Part shown: piece by piece, positions 42,701-57,700 of the stretch
How positions within the stretch are numbered: position 1 is the first letter of the stretch
Layout: each line of letters starts with the position of its first letter
From: Labia minor
Taxonomy: Eukaryota > Arthropoda > Insecta > Dermaptera > Spongiphoridae
Direction: 5' to 3'
Assembly: GCA_963082975.1 (NCBI GenBank)
Contig: OY720344.1
Coordinates: 64,632,546-64,696,545 of the forward strand
Length of the DNA: 64,000 bases
Made by a program: the position numbers and the translations under genes
Notes under the pieces: model-generated
What the model saw: only the letters and a program-made list of their open reading frames with translations
What the model was told of the DNA's origin: nothing
Database searches by the model: none

Positions 42701-45700
42701 TTATTTTTAGTATGATTTAAATATATTAAATGATATTTAATTAATTAAAAACTTATAATAAATTAAATATTTTAATAATCCAGCCAATTGATAAAACATG
42801 AAGTGACTTCGAATTGAAATATACATCAGATGAATTCTTATTAAATGTTTTATAATGAATATTAATTTATGTGGTTTATTCAAATTATATAAAAACCCTT
42901 AAAAAGTGCCATGCATCAGAATAATCTCGAATAAATATAAAAATACATTATATTATTATTTAGATTATCCCAGTATAAAATATAAAAGATAAATAAAAAA
43001 AAAATTATTCTTATGTAATATATTGAAAAAAGATTTTTATAAGTTTATATAGAACTATATAATTTTATTTTTTTGTTATTTATTTAAATTAAAAAATATT
43101 TTAAATTAATATTAAATAGAATAAATACATATGGAAGTTATATTATACGTATATAATTAAATGAAAAGAATGAAAAATTATTTTGTGACAATTTTACAAT
43201 GATAATTGTGAGGAGGAGTTGAGAGGGTTGTAATTGGTTATCGAGTGTTATAATAAATGATAATAGACCTCACCCCGAGGTTGAATTTTGACAGGAACAG
43301 TGCCGCTCGCCAAGCTCCCTGGCTTTGCGTGCGCACTCACACACCAACACCGATAGACTGACTACCACTTGAGCCGCTGGCTAGGAAGAGCCCCTGGCAT
43401 TTAGGCAACCCGCTCCGCTAGTTTCCAAATTTAAAATTTTCATATTTAAAGTACCTGGATTATCCAGCAGCCGCTCAGAAGATTAAAAATGTATACTTTA
43501 CTAACTGTTTTAATAATATTAATTAATTTTAATAATATTCTTAAATTTGAATTAGTAAATTGATTGAGTATATTGATTTATTATGATTATACTCTCTTCT
43601 GGTATTTTTATCTTATAATTAAATAATAATTATTATTTATATATATATATACAATCTATATATTTATTGAATAAACCATAAATTACTATTTATTATAAAA
43701 CATTTAATAAGAATTCATTTGATGTCTATTTCAATTCGAAGACACTGTTCAAGTCATGCTTTATCAATTAGCTGGATTATTAAAATATATAAACTTTATA
43801 TTAATTTTAATCTTAATTTAAATTATCTAATTTATCATAAAAGTTAACATTTACCAAAATACAAACTATTATTTTGGTCTTCTTTAAAATAATATTAAAC
43901 AAACATTCGATATAGTCGTATTAAAAGAATATGTGGATGATATGAACAATTTTAGTTACGTTTAATATATGAATATTTCAATCCAAGTGATTGTCCTAAT
44001 TTTTCATAGATTTAACAATTATTTAGTAATTTTTGAAAAAAGTACTTTAAATAAATTAAAATTTCATTGGATGAGCCTGAAAAGTAGTCAACCTATATTG
44101 CTGTGGCTGCATTTTCTCTCACAATTTTGAATATTTTGGGGGATTTTATATAATTTCACTAAATTAGATCATTTATAGAATTCTCTAACCATTGATATTA
44201 ATTTTCATATACATATTTATACTTACTAATTCCACTGGTACTCGAATTTAATTATTATTATGTATAATCTAATGTTTAATTCCCAAATTATCCATTCCTC
44301 ACAAATCAAATGAATTTATGTATATATGAAATTAGTATGATTAAATTATTTATTCAATTCAATAAAAATAATTTTAGTCACTTATGAAATGTGTAAGGAA
44401 TTTTAATATAAAACTATGCTAACCCAAGTTTTCATAAATTTTAAACAAGAAATAAAATTTCCAAAAATGAGTTGAAAATCCACAATTTCATTCAAGATAG
44501 CGATTCACCATTATACTCACTTACGTTTTCGAATTATTATTATTATTATTTTTATTCTAAATTATGAGAGAGTTTAGACACTAAATGTTATCCCATAAAT
44601 TGTTCAATGGCCATTTTGATACCTTTTATTGCAAAATTCTTCCCACACTTGAAACTCCTTGCAGAAAACAACATTAGTAGAAAATACCTCAGCAAGAAAA
44701 TATTTATAAATATATATATATTTTTTCGTTTTTTCTCTCCTGAGTTTTTTTTTCTTCGAGATTATGTTGGAAACAATAAACAACGCAAGGAGTCTTTTGG
44801 GGAAACTTTTGGCAAACTTCGTGTGTGAGTTGCATTAAAAATGACACATGAATTGTATCGCGGGAAACTTTTCACAATATATGAATCATTTATTAAAGTT
44901 CTTTTAAGAATTAGGAATTCTGAAATGTTATTTAAAATGCAAAAGGTGAAATGAACTCAAAAAATGGACACATTATTTATTTTATATTTACTCTCCATAA
45001 TATAATTTACTGCTATTATCTGATTTATTATTAGTATGTAAAAAGAATATATATTAAATAAATTTTATTTAATATACTTATAAAACAGAAAAAAAATCAT
45101 TCAGACATTCATTGTAATTTGATCGATTTTTAATTAAAAAAAAATTATTGTTTTTATTTTATTTTTTAACATTTAAAAGTTAATTTCAAACTTTTTTAAT
45201 GTTGTTTATTCAAATTTTATTTGAATCTTATTTCACTGAAAAAACTCTCATTGAGTACCTGACTAAATGCGAAAATATGGACAAAGTGTATATAAAGGAT
45301 ATGAAAACAAAATAATAGAAATTTTGTTTTAATTCTTTAAGTATCAGTTGACTGCCTGACCTATTTTACAACTCAAAAATAAAATTATTTGAAATAAAAT
45401 TTTTATGTGAATTTCAATTACTTATAGTTAAAATATAATTAGTTTTCTCTCACTCTGTCTATCTCTTTTGGATTAAACTTTGAAACGTCAGATGGAAAAG
45501 TTTTTCCGATTTTCTTATATAAATAAAAGTTAAATTTTTGTTTTATGAAGTGAAATCAATTTCATGCTTTTATTTAACTTTCTTGTTCTTCCTTAATATT
45601 AATCCAGTATTTCCTTGTTTTGCTTATAATGTAATAACCAAATATGAAGATATATACAATAATAGTTCAAAATGATACTCTTAGGAAGAGTTGGCAATCA

Positions 45701-48700
45701 AAATAGAGAATCTGAGTAATATATATAACAACTATTTATTTTAACTTTTATTATTACTAGAAAAAATTAGTACTAGGAAAAATTTGCTATTCATTTATAA
45801 AGAAAATTTATTTTATAAAGTAGTTTTCAACATAAGGAATCCATAGCATATCTCATATTATAATACAACAATAATTATATATAGTATATATCAATATGAT
45901 ATATTTTATCTAAAAAAAGGCCCAAAAATTTATTTGAAATTAATTTAAGCATTTTAATTACTTTTTTTAATTAAAATAATTAATGAAGATGAACAATAAA
46001 TAGCAAAGAATATAAATAACATAATGATATGTCATTCATGATTTACTAGGTCTACCGGTATTAAGTGAGTGTTGTGTTGATAGGAAACATTTATTGTGAA
46101 AAAGTCTTAATTTTTTTTTTGTTTGGTTGGTATGATACCTGTCAAATTTATTTAATATACTTTAAGTCATTGAACCACATCATATTTTTTCATCGCGTTA
46201 AAAATGTCGAATTTTGTACCACAAAGTGATGATTTGAGGAAACCTTAATTTTTTGTTTTCATTTGAAGAAATGTGCTGTAGATGTAGGTTAATCATGCTT
46301 TATCAGAAGCCACATGTCAAAGATGGTTTCAACGATTCAGAAATAATGTTTGTGATGTGAGAAATAATGGACGTGGAAGAAGACTAAAAAAGTTTGAAGA
46401 CGCTGAATTGCAAGCAATATTGGATGAAGATCATAATGGCAGCAATGCTAAATGTTACAAAACAAACAATTTCTGATCGTCTAGAGTCTAGAGCAATGTG
46501 AAAGATCCAAAAGTGTAGAAAAGTACCACATGAATTGAACCAAAGACATGGAAAATCTAAAAATCACTTGTGAAATTTTGCATCAAAGTCATCAATGAAA
46601 TTCAGTTTTGCATCGAATTATTACTGAAGACGAAAAATAGATTTATTTTAAGAATTCTAAACGTAAAAAAAATCATGGGTTTTTCCGAGACAACCAGCAT
46701 TCGATTACATGTATGGTGGGACCAGAAAGGTGTGGTGTATCATGAGCTTTTAAAAACTGGTGAAACTGTTAATATCAATCGTTATAAACATTCTCCCCAC
46801 AAATATTTCACCAAATATATTAGATATGTCACTCTAATATCTTATCAATTAATTCTTAAGTTATTGAATAAATTCAAGGGCAATATTTTTCAGTTGTGCT
46901 CAGGGCTTCGAACCGTTATTTTTTTCGTTTCGGTTTTCGTTCCGGTTCAATAAAAAAAAAAAAATATCAGTTCGGTTCCGGTTTTCGTTCCGGCAAAAAT
47001 AACGGTTTTTTTCGGTTTTCGGTTTTCGGTTCAGCTCCGATTAATTAATTTTAAAGACCTTTTATTTGTATTAGAAATTTAGGTCGGGGTATGCCGAGTC
47101 TGCCATAAATATATAAAAATATTTCTTGCTACCACCCTAAATCATACTACATGAATTGATACAATATAATATAAATAATAATAATTAATTAAAGGTATAA
47201 TAATTAGAAGTATATAATATAAGATGTTAATATAATTTATTAAACGAAACAAATAAGTATGAATATTTTTTTACATCCTTTTACTTTCAAACACTCAACA
47301 AACGAAACAAATTCTTATATTTAATGTTAAAGTATACAGGATTCTTGGATATATTTACTTATAATTATAACTAGAATTATAAAAGATGAAAATTATACCT
47401 CTAATTATTAAAATATCTTCTAATATATTTTCATTTAAACTATTTCTATTGTCTCGTAAAATAAATTTTAAACCAGAGAAAGCTCTTTCAACACTAACTT
47501 GTGTTGCAGTATCTCCTAAAACCACCATTGCAATTTTGTTAAAATGAGGATATGTATTTTTATTTTCCTCCCAAAATTCTAAAATAAGTTTTTTACTGTC
47601 TAATCTTCGTACTTGGTCAAAGTTATACAATATTTGTTTAAATTTATTTAATAATTTTATTTATATTTATGAATCATTTTCTTTATATCAATACATAACC
47701 CTGTAACAAATGGAATAAATAATTTAAAAAATTAATACTATCATTAAATCAAAATATCAGTATTAAACAAACGATGAAAACATTAAATTCTGTATTGCGA
47801 CTACGAGACGCTGCCAACACAACCGAAGGGAGAGTATGACTAGGACACTAATTTTTGAAACAAAGTTTTTAGCGACACCATGCAGTGCGAGGCATAACTA
47901 ATTGAAAAAAATTCGGGCTTGGGTGTTGCCAAAACACCTCTTGTGGCAACTCTGGATTGAACACGTACTGAACCGAAATAAACCGATATTATTTTTTTCG
48001 GTTCAGTTCCGGTTTTCGTTCCGACAAAAATACCGGTTTTTTTCGGTTTTCGGTTTTCGGTTCAGTTCCGGTTCGAAGCCCTGGTTGTGCTTTTATGATA
48101 TTTTAGACCGAGCTAAACGGACATTTTGTATCAACGTTATTCTAGGTTGGTTTATAATCTTTTGAATAACAATTAATAAATCAATTTTTTTTTCATTTAA
48201 CGAAAATTTTACTATCCAAAACATACTTTACACTTTAATGAATTCATGAAATAAATATTTTTTCTTGCACGTCTCCATAATTAATTAAAAAGATTGCATC
48301 AATTTAAAATATCTAAATTAAATTTCATACCTGTTGTTTTTTTTTTACAATTATTTTCATTTCAATTCTAAGTTGAGATATTTATATTTCTTGTATGTTA
48401 ATTTGATTATGCATAGAATATTAAATAGAGTAATCGTTGAGGGGAATGTGGAAAGTGGTGCTCCAGTTTTTATTTTCTAATTGCAGCAAATTTATATTTT
48501 ATTAATAAAAAGAAATAATCAAAAAGAAAAGGTAATATTAAAAAAGTTTCAAAATGTGTTTTTATTAAAAAAAATTTAATATAAAACAAACTAGTAGAGA
48601 AAAGGGGTGGGAAGGGTATCAACCCAATTCGCAGCTCAATTTGTTATATAAATATCGCATAGAATAAAAAAAAGAAGAGAAAAGACAGAGAGATAGACAA

Positions 48701-51700
48701 AAAAAAGAAAGGCAAATCTCGTAGCCCATTTTTGGTGGCCTTTGCGTTCTTGAAAAAGAAAAGAAGGTTCGGTGATTTACTACTGTCGGGCTCATTCAGT
48801 TTTTATCTGCGCCGTAAAGCAATCAAGATTGCAAAATGTCAGTGTGCACGTTCAAATTTCGATTTTTAGCATTTAGAGGCATTTATTTTATTATTTCAAT
48901 TAAATATAATATTAACAATAAATATAATACACAGCAAATGGTATATATATAAATATATGATTATATTTTTTTTCTTTAATGATATAATAATATTAAAATT
49001 TTTAATTTCCTCCCTAAATTAAATTTAAAATTGTTATAATTTAATTTAATGAAATTCTTAAAATGGAAAAAAAATCGGAAATGAAAAACAAATTATTTAA
49101 CTGAGTTTGTTAAAAATAATTAAAACAAAATTATGATACAGATATAAATACATCACACTATTTATGATGTCCGATAATAAAATATAAATTATATTGTATT
49201 TTATTATATAATCAATTTTAAAATTAATAAAAAATATAAAAAAATAAAATAAATATTCCATACGAGTGTCATAACGATATTTGAATGTTTTACAGTGCAA
49301 GGGCGTCAACCAAAGTGACTGCGAATTAAAACAAATATAAATTATACTGTAATGTAATGTATAGGTATTTTTTACTAAAAGTATAAAGTTTATCTACTAT
49401 AAATAAAGTAAGTTAACTTGAAGGCTTTTTTTGTCAAAGTAATTGACAGAAAAAAAAACAATTCAATGTTAAGTTTATAATCTTTCAAGGGAAATAAATA
49501 AATTGTATTTATCTCCAATATCATTTATTATTTATTTATATCATATATCACAATAGGGAGACCATATTTCGAAAACAGTAAACCGGGAAATTTGTAAAGA
49601 ATTTTACCTTTTATTTATTTTTTTTAAGAGACATATTGAATGAAAAATCGAAAACAAGAGTCAAACTGATTGTAAGAAAACGTTCGTCGGACCTAAATAT
49701 TTAAAAAACAATAGACTGTCACGAAGACATTTTTCGGGACGCCAGCGTTTGGTCACTCTATATATCAATTATATCAAATATAATTTATAGGAAATAAATT
49801 TTATTTCAAAGGTGTGAATTTGAACCTGTAGGACATAAATAATTTGATGATAATCCAAATTTGTTTTTTTCGATATTCTTGATGATTATTAAATTAAAAA
49901 TTATTATTATATTTAAAGATTGAAAGAAATATAGGTTTCTCATTCTAAAAGTGTTTTTATTTAAGTAAGTTTTGTACTAATTGTTTCGAAGCTAAAATAA
50001 CAAAAAAATTGTGTAAATGTGTGTGTGGGCAAAGGAGACGATGGTTAAGGAGTGAATAGGATAAAGAAAAGAAAAAAAAACTTTTATTTTACACTGTTTC
50101 TTAACAAAAAGTATTCCTCTTTAATCACTTGTTTATCTCCTTTCTTTTCAGTAAATATTTTCTCCCTGTGGACTGATTAATGAATAAAGATGTCAAAGGG
50201 AGAAAAAGAATTAAAAAAAAACTTTATCCTTTTTTTTCTTTTGTTATCTGAATAGACTTTTTTCACCCACCTATTCGATTTTTCTTAGAATTATTTTCGG
50301 ATAAATTACACGATTTAACACTTTTAGATGATTAAATTAATTAAATTACACACATATAGATAGATTAAATTGATAGTATTTACCACAACTGGTAATTCTA
50401 TTTATATATTTTGAATTTTATATAACAAAAAAAGGATTGCCAATTTCAATCAACCACCATTCATTTAGATCCGATTAGATAGTAGAGAGTAAACCATACC
50501 ATAAAATAACAACTTTATTTAAAAGTCATTTTCAAAATTAAAATAATAATTACAATAAATTTAAAATACAATTAATTTATAAGCCTCCCTAGCCCTAATA
50601 CTTTTTAATACTTTTTATTATAAGGACTTTCTGTATTTGGTAAGAAGTATAAAACACACACAAATCACCTTCCGATCATTCATTTTTTTAAAATTACAAA
50701 TTAACTGAATATTTATTTCATAATTGTATATTAAAACTTTTCTTTATGAATTTATAATGAGAAATTCATGAAATAAATATAATAATAGATAACATTTTTT
50801 TTATTAATGTCATTACTTAAAAAAAAATTGTACTTAAAAATAATCTTTGGGAATTAATAATATAATGATATAGAATCGGAAGACCATAAACGAAAAATGG
50901 ATCAGGAGATACAATAACCTTTGAATAGTTATAAATAATTATAAGGTTGTTAGATGAAAAATGTAATTAGTTCCATTTCAATTCATTTTGTTAAAAAAAA
51001 TACTTTTAAGTAATTGCAATAAAAAATAAACGGGATTTAAAGACGGAAGGTAAAGTTCGTTTAACTTTCTAAGTTTAACAGCAGATTTATTTGTATAGGT
51101 GTTCAATTAAATTTTTTCTCTTTTTTTTGCTTGAAGAAAGAAATTTATTCGGGAACTTAATAAGAAAGAAAAAAAATAAGTGGAATGGAATGAGGACAGA
51201 GAGAGAGATTTTGAAAGATTTCATTCAAATTCCAAATCGAAAGCTTCTTCAATAAAAATCCAAGAAGTCCACTTGAAGGACATTTCCCTTGGTCAGCACC
51301 AAAACCAAAATCCCTCCTTCTTCCCTTCTACCACTCGGCCAAACAAATCCATTTCAATTTAAAGAATCCTTAGAGAATAAATATGAGAAATCATATTTTC
51401 AAGAGTTACCAGTTGTTCAAGGTTTTTAATACATTTATTATTATTTTGCCTGTAAAGGAAGAAAATCATACTATCCAAATAAAAACTTAGAAAATAATTT
51501 TAAATAAATAATTGAAAATAAGAAAACAAAAACAATGATATATATAAATATATATATATGTATTTAATTAATGTTAATTCATTGATAATATACAATAGTT
51601 TATGTATTGATATTTATCTGTGTTTTTTGAATTAAATAAATATTTGTGTTTAATTATTACTGTTATTTTTCTATTCATAATTGAATGATAATTTATATTT

Positions 51701-54700
51701 TTTTTAATTTATATTTTTTTCAAATAAATAATAAAATATGAATTTTTGTTATATTCAGAAAATCCGAGATGCTCCCATTTTCGCGCTGTTGAACTTTTTG
51801 CTGAGTCAATCAACAGTCGTCGTGGTTTTTGGACTTGGCCTTGTAGCAATTTACTCTACGTGCTTTTGAACTATTGCCAATGGAATGAGATGCAAGATCT
51901 TCTGTTATTTGGCGAGAACACGGATAAAAGGTACGCACTGAGATGAGAGTATAACAAACTGCCATACGGTACGGTATAATGGCCTAACCTTATAAATTAT
52001 GCCCAGAGAATTAGATCCTTAATCAAACAGCTAACATTGATGGATCGCCTATTTTCAGAATGCATATACTTCATTAATATATATCCAAAAATCAAATCTC
52101 TCCATTTCCTCGTTGAAAGAGAGAAAATAGATACTATAATATATTAGTATATATATCAATCTATATATATTATATATATATATATATATATATTTATTTA
52201 TAAAAATCAAATATTTATTTTTTCATTATTTATTCAAACACCTAAATATAAATATACTATTTGTAACTCCAATTTCTAACATAGAAGATTCAGGATGTGC
52301 GCAGCACAGGAGATTGAAAACCTTAAAGGCTCTTGAAAACCCTTACCATTTCAATGTTAAAAAAAATTGAGGTATTCTTTCAAAAAGAGAATAAATTTAA
52401 AAAATTAGAAATAGTGGATATTCATCAAACCATATCACCACATGTATTTAAAAAAATAAATGATATTAAAAATCTTAATAGATCGTACTATAATCTAATA
52501 GATAAATATTGAAAAGTAAAAATAAATAAATATATATATATATTTCTATTAAAAAAATAGAATCATTAAAGGAAAAACCTATATTTAAAGAAAGAATTAA
52601 AACTTAAAAATCATATATATTTTTAATTTTAGGGGTGTATATGTTTTAGATTCATTCGAGATAAATTTTTCAAATTTGTATATATCCTATTATTTAAAAA
52701 AAAAAGAATTATATAAAATTAATATTTTATATTAATTGTCAATCATTAAATGTAAATAGACTACCATGGATTATAATAAACAACTTTCCATTAAGTATTT
52801 GTTTTAAACATTATATAAAAATTCTCAAAGGATGAACAATACTGTTCTACTATATCTATATCTTATTTTCTTATACGAATAAAAATTGTTTGTTTGTAAA
52901 TGGGTTCTCAAAAACCGCTCTAACGATTTTTTTGAAATTCACACCAGAGTATTTATAAAGAAAAATTGAGTTTTATTGATCATATCTCTGGAAAAGTACA
53001 TCTTTATTAGTTTTTTTTAATTTAAATGTATATATGTGACGTCACAACCACCGCCTGTGAGATATATACATATCTATTCTTGAAATAAAATTAAAAATAT
53101 TTATATTATATTCATATATTTGATTTTTTTTATTTCATTAATAGATATACATTTAAATTATTTGAAATTGTTTCACACAACGTTTGAAAGAAGATTTATT
53201 GGATTCGATATATAGTAGGAGAATTAAATGACGTTATCAATTTACTATACAACGAATCCGTAAATATATATTATAAAATATTATATACTAAATATTCAAT
53301 TAGTATATATTAGATAAAACATTTATTTGTTTTTGGGTTCTTATTTTTAATATATTTTAATTTAATCAGTAAATTAATTATATATTATTATTGTAAATGT
53401 TATATCTATCTATATCTATAAAATTATTTAATTTACAGAATGAAAATGTCTAAAATAATATCTAAACATTTTTTCTTTATAATTTTACATTATAATAATA
53501 CTAATAATACTAATTACAGTAGTTATATAATATATGGGGAATTTTCAACTTTGACCGCCGATTTGACCATGTTCCAAGCTCAGGGCCAGACACTCAAGTG
53601 CTGCGGAATTCATTTGCAATCCCCATGTTTTTCCCACGGCCAATTATATGTTGCATGTTGTGAGTATGTGATTACACAAATTGGGAAAAAATCACTCGAA
53701 ATGCAATTAAACAAATAAATTGAAAAGTTAGGCTAAGCAGACGTCTTAAATATTATAAGAGATTCGGCAATTGCAATTACAGATAGCGAGGAAAAATTAA
53801 TGGAGGTTTGAAATTAATAGTGATAAGAAAAAATATTTACTAACAAAATCTTAATATACAAAATGTAAAATTTGAATATGTAGAAAAATTGAATGTAATC
53901 ACGAAGGATAATAATATTTGAGAAGAATTTAAATCGAGGTATCAATCGAGAAACGCCTGTTATCATGCAGTAAAGAGGCTTATCTCATCAAAATTATTAT
54001 CAAAGGGAATCAAGACCATGGACGCATAGGAAGGGACGTAAGAGAGATGGGACAAGGGCTCAGGATAGGGACATTTGGAGAAATGTGGCCAAGAACTTTC
54101 GAGTATCTTTGAGCCATATAAATAGATAGATATAACATATACAATAATAATATATATAATTAATTTACTAATTAAATTAAAATATATTTTAAATAAGAAC
54201 ACAAAAAGAAATGAATGTTTTATATAATATACTAATTGAAACAAAATGGATGAAAACCTTTTACTACTTTTAACCAAATACTATGTACCACTCGGGGGTT
54301 CAGGGGGCGGAGCACCCGTCCAGCTGGTCCATATATATAAAGGAGAGTGTTTGTTTGTTTGTATGTAATTTGTTTACTTTTTTGCTGTCATAGAAACAAA
54401 AAAAAAGAAATTTCTTACTTAACCGACACTTGGTAATTTAGAATTATAAACAAAAACAATTGCACATCAAAAAATAATTAATTGAGGCAGGAAATAAGAT
54501 GGGGATTGAAATTAATAGGGATAAATCAAAATATTTGGCAAGAGAGAAAAACATTATTAACACACAAGGTCAACATACAAAATGTAGAAAAATTTAAATA
54601 CTTAGATTCTGTAATTACAAAGGATAATAATATTGGACAAGAATTTAAATCGAGGTCGCAATCGGGTAACGCCTGTTATACAGTAAAGAAGCTTATCTCA

Positions 54701-57700
54701 TCAAAACTTTTATCAAAATGGATGAAAATTGAAATATTTAAAACAATTATTTTCCCTGTTGTATTATATGGGTGGTCGATGTTCTTGGGAGACAAAAGTA
54801 GATTTAGAGAATTTGATATTAGGTTGAGAAGGGGTCATGGCTAGAATGGTAGATTAAAGATCGGCGAAAAATATTTGGAAAAACCGATTGGGAAACTTCC
54901 TGTGGGATTGGGAGGATCAAGAACGCGGTGAGTGGACAATGTAGGAAGGGACGTGGGACAGATGGGACAGAGTAGGAGTTATAGCTCAGACTTGGGGGTT
55001 ACTTTCGAGATCCGTAGAGCCACAGGGATAGATAGATTGATATAACAAATACAATAGTAATATATAATTAATTTATTGATTAAATTAAAATATATTTTAA
55101 ATAAGAACACAAAAAGAAATGATAATATAATGTAATATACTGATTTCAACAAAATGGATGAAAACCTTTTACATACATACTTTCAACGAAATCCTATGTG
55201 GTGAGAAGAGCGCCGAAGGCCCTCTGATCAGCTAGTATTATATATTGTGATCTTCTATTTCAAAAGTTCTTATACTTTTTGAGGTTGATACGATAGAAAC
55301 TTCTCTTAAAAAGGTTATAAGATACCACCAGTGATACTTCTACCACTAGTTGAGAACCTCTGTTATATTTTGTATGAATATTATTGATTTTGATTTTTTT
55401 AACACGTGCCCGCCGGCTCCCTAATTTGTCTATTTATTTTATGTGTTTATGAGCCACCGGTGGTTCATGCCGGTAGAACGTGGCAAATGTTTTATTAATT
55501 CACAAAAAAATTTCAACACAACGGTTTTCTGGTTTGGCTGATATCTATAATCTGTAATCTCTTTTTTATCATTCAAAAGACTAGTAACTCAACATTAAAT
55601 TATTCTTATTCGATGTTACACTAAAGAATGATCTTTTTAATAACATATTTTTAAAAAATTAGGGATTTTTTTAAATTAATGAAAGTTAAAATAATGAGTT
55701 TTAATTTAAATTGAATACTTTTGCGGCGAACTATATTTATTATTTTAAAAACAACATCCATATCACCAAATCTAAACAAGTTTCTTCAGAGAGAGAGAGA
55801 GAGAGAGATAGACAAAGGAGTTCCCTCGGGTGCAAAATATTGATCAGGTTTTGTAAGATCAATTCTAAAGAAATATTCAAAATTTAAAAAATAAAATAGA
55901 ATTAAAACAAGCTTTCTTTTCATGAAATTACACAATAAAATAATTGTATTGTTTCAACAAATTATATACAAAATTGAAAAAAATATTTCAATTTCAATTC
56001 AATAATATAGAAATAATTTTAAATAAATTTTACATTTTATTTTTGTGTAAGATTTGAATTGTATGTTAAAATTATAAAAAAAATGTTCATAAAATAGAAA
56101 AAGTTTTATTCTTCAATTACATTTACTGCCCTCTTTAAAGTAATCGAAACCCGTACCAAGCTCTCCTAATATGATAACATAGATCAACGCGATTATTTTG
56201 GCCTGAAGCCAGGCATTTGTCTTCTGCTACATGAAGACATAACTTATAGGGGTGGGGGGATATGCAATCCTTTATATTCACCCAAAGCCCAATTTTCTAC
56301 AGCCCCATTTTATTTATTCCCATTCAAATATAATAATTATCATGGCTCCATCTTATGTAATCAGTCACATCGATCTATGTACTAAATTACGATTATTACC
56401 ATCTTCATCCACTACCCCACTGTTCTTAATTTCTATTGAAATATTATCTAAACCAATAGTTATAGAAGAAAGTTAATAATTATATTAAATAATGGAGGTT
56501 TAGATTTATCGATTGGCGTAGAATAATTAAATTGGACTAATTAATATTTATAATATATAATAAGTAATAGTTTAATATTATTCGTAATACCTATACATAG
56601 GTTTCATCTATCATTTGTTTCATTTGAAAATTTTACAAGTATGTAAAAAAAACTTTTACATCCTTTTATTGTTTAAAAAATATTTATTAATTTTATTTAA
56701 CATAGCACAATATAAATAATTAAAATACTAATAGTTTGTAATTAAATTAAATTAATTACGATGAAAATATTGATTAATTAGAATTTTAAAAATACTTTAT
56801 TGTTTTTAATCTATTTGTTTGACATTTATTAAGTGAATTCCTTTGAAATTTCGAATAAATTAAATTTATTTATAATCCAGGTAAAAAAATTATTTGAATA
56901 ATTTAATTATTTTGAGTTGATTTAGAATAAAAAATAAATAGTTAAAAAATAGAATATAGAATCTTTTTTGTATAAAAATATATTTTCAGTTCCCTTTAAA
57001 ATAAATCGATATATAAAAAAATAAATAATTTAATGGATAGCCCTTGTTCATTAGTAGATTATTTTATTTTGTTCCAATTTAATTAACAAGATTTGTTTAG
57101 ATAAATACTTATATATATATATATATATATTGCAATTTTGTTTTTAATTAATATTTCATAAAAATATATAGACAAATGCTTTTTATATACAAAATTTAAA
57201 ATAATAATTAATTTATATTTATGTAATTGAAAGAAAAAAATCTATTAAATATATTTAAAAGAACAATTATCAATTTTATACATTTGAACTTTTATAATGT
57301 TAAGTTGTGTGTATTATATATAATTCTAATCTTATATATAAAATTCTCGTGTCACAAAAATTTGAAAAAGTACTCCTCCGAAACGGCTGGACCGATTCTT
57401 ATGAAATTTTTTATGTATATTCAGTAGGTCTAAGGGCATGTCAGACTTCCTTCATAAAACCGCTAATTGGTAAGGTGTGTCCAGTGGGTGGAATTTAAAT
57501 AAAATTAGTTTAGTTACAATGCTAGATCATAGAGGCGCTGGTGGCGATAATTTGACATTTGCTCAGAATTTAAAAATTATTGTAATATTTCACTTTTTAT
57601 TTTAAATTCTAATATTCAAATATCAATTTAATTATATTAAATTATTAAAGCTTTGGTGGTTGTTTTTATTTATAACGGAATTTTGTAAATTAAACCACAT

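Larger units (their letters stand above)
46045..48160 (+). mobile_element. Mauritiana-type mariner relic, split by a hAT insertion
   Basis: Possible 5' TIR CTAGGTCTACCGGTATTAAG near 46046. The transposase relic runs from 46204 to about 46790. A hAT element sits at 46901-48083, and sequence after 48092 continues the pre-insertion DNA, as shown by the target duplication. The mariner 3' end is not clear; the limit given is approximate. Confidence 0.65.

Noticed and set aside
56252-56476. 74-codon open frame
   Set aside because: No known domain, Ser/Ile/Pro-rich chance frame in intron 4.
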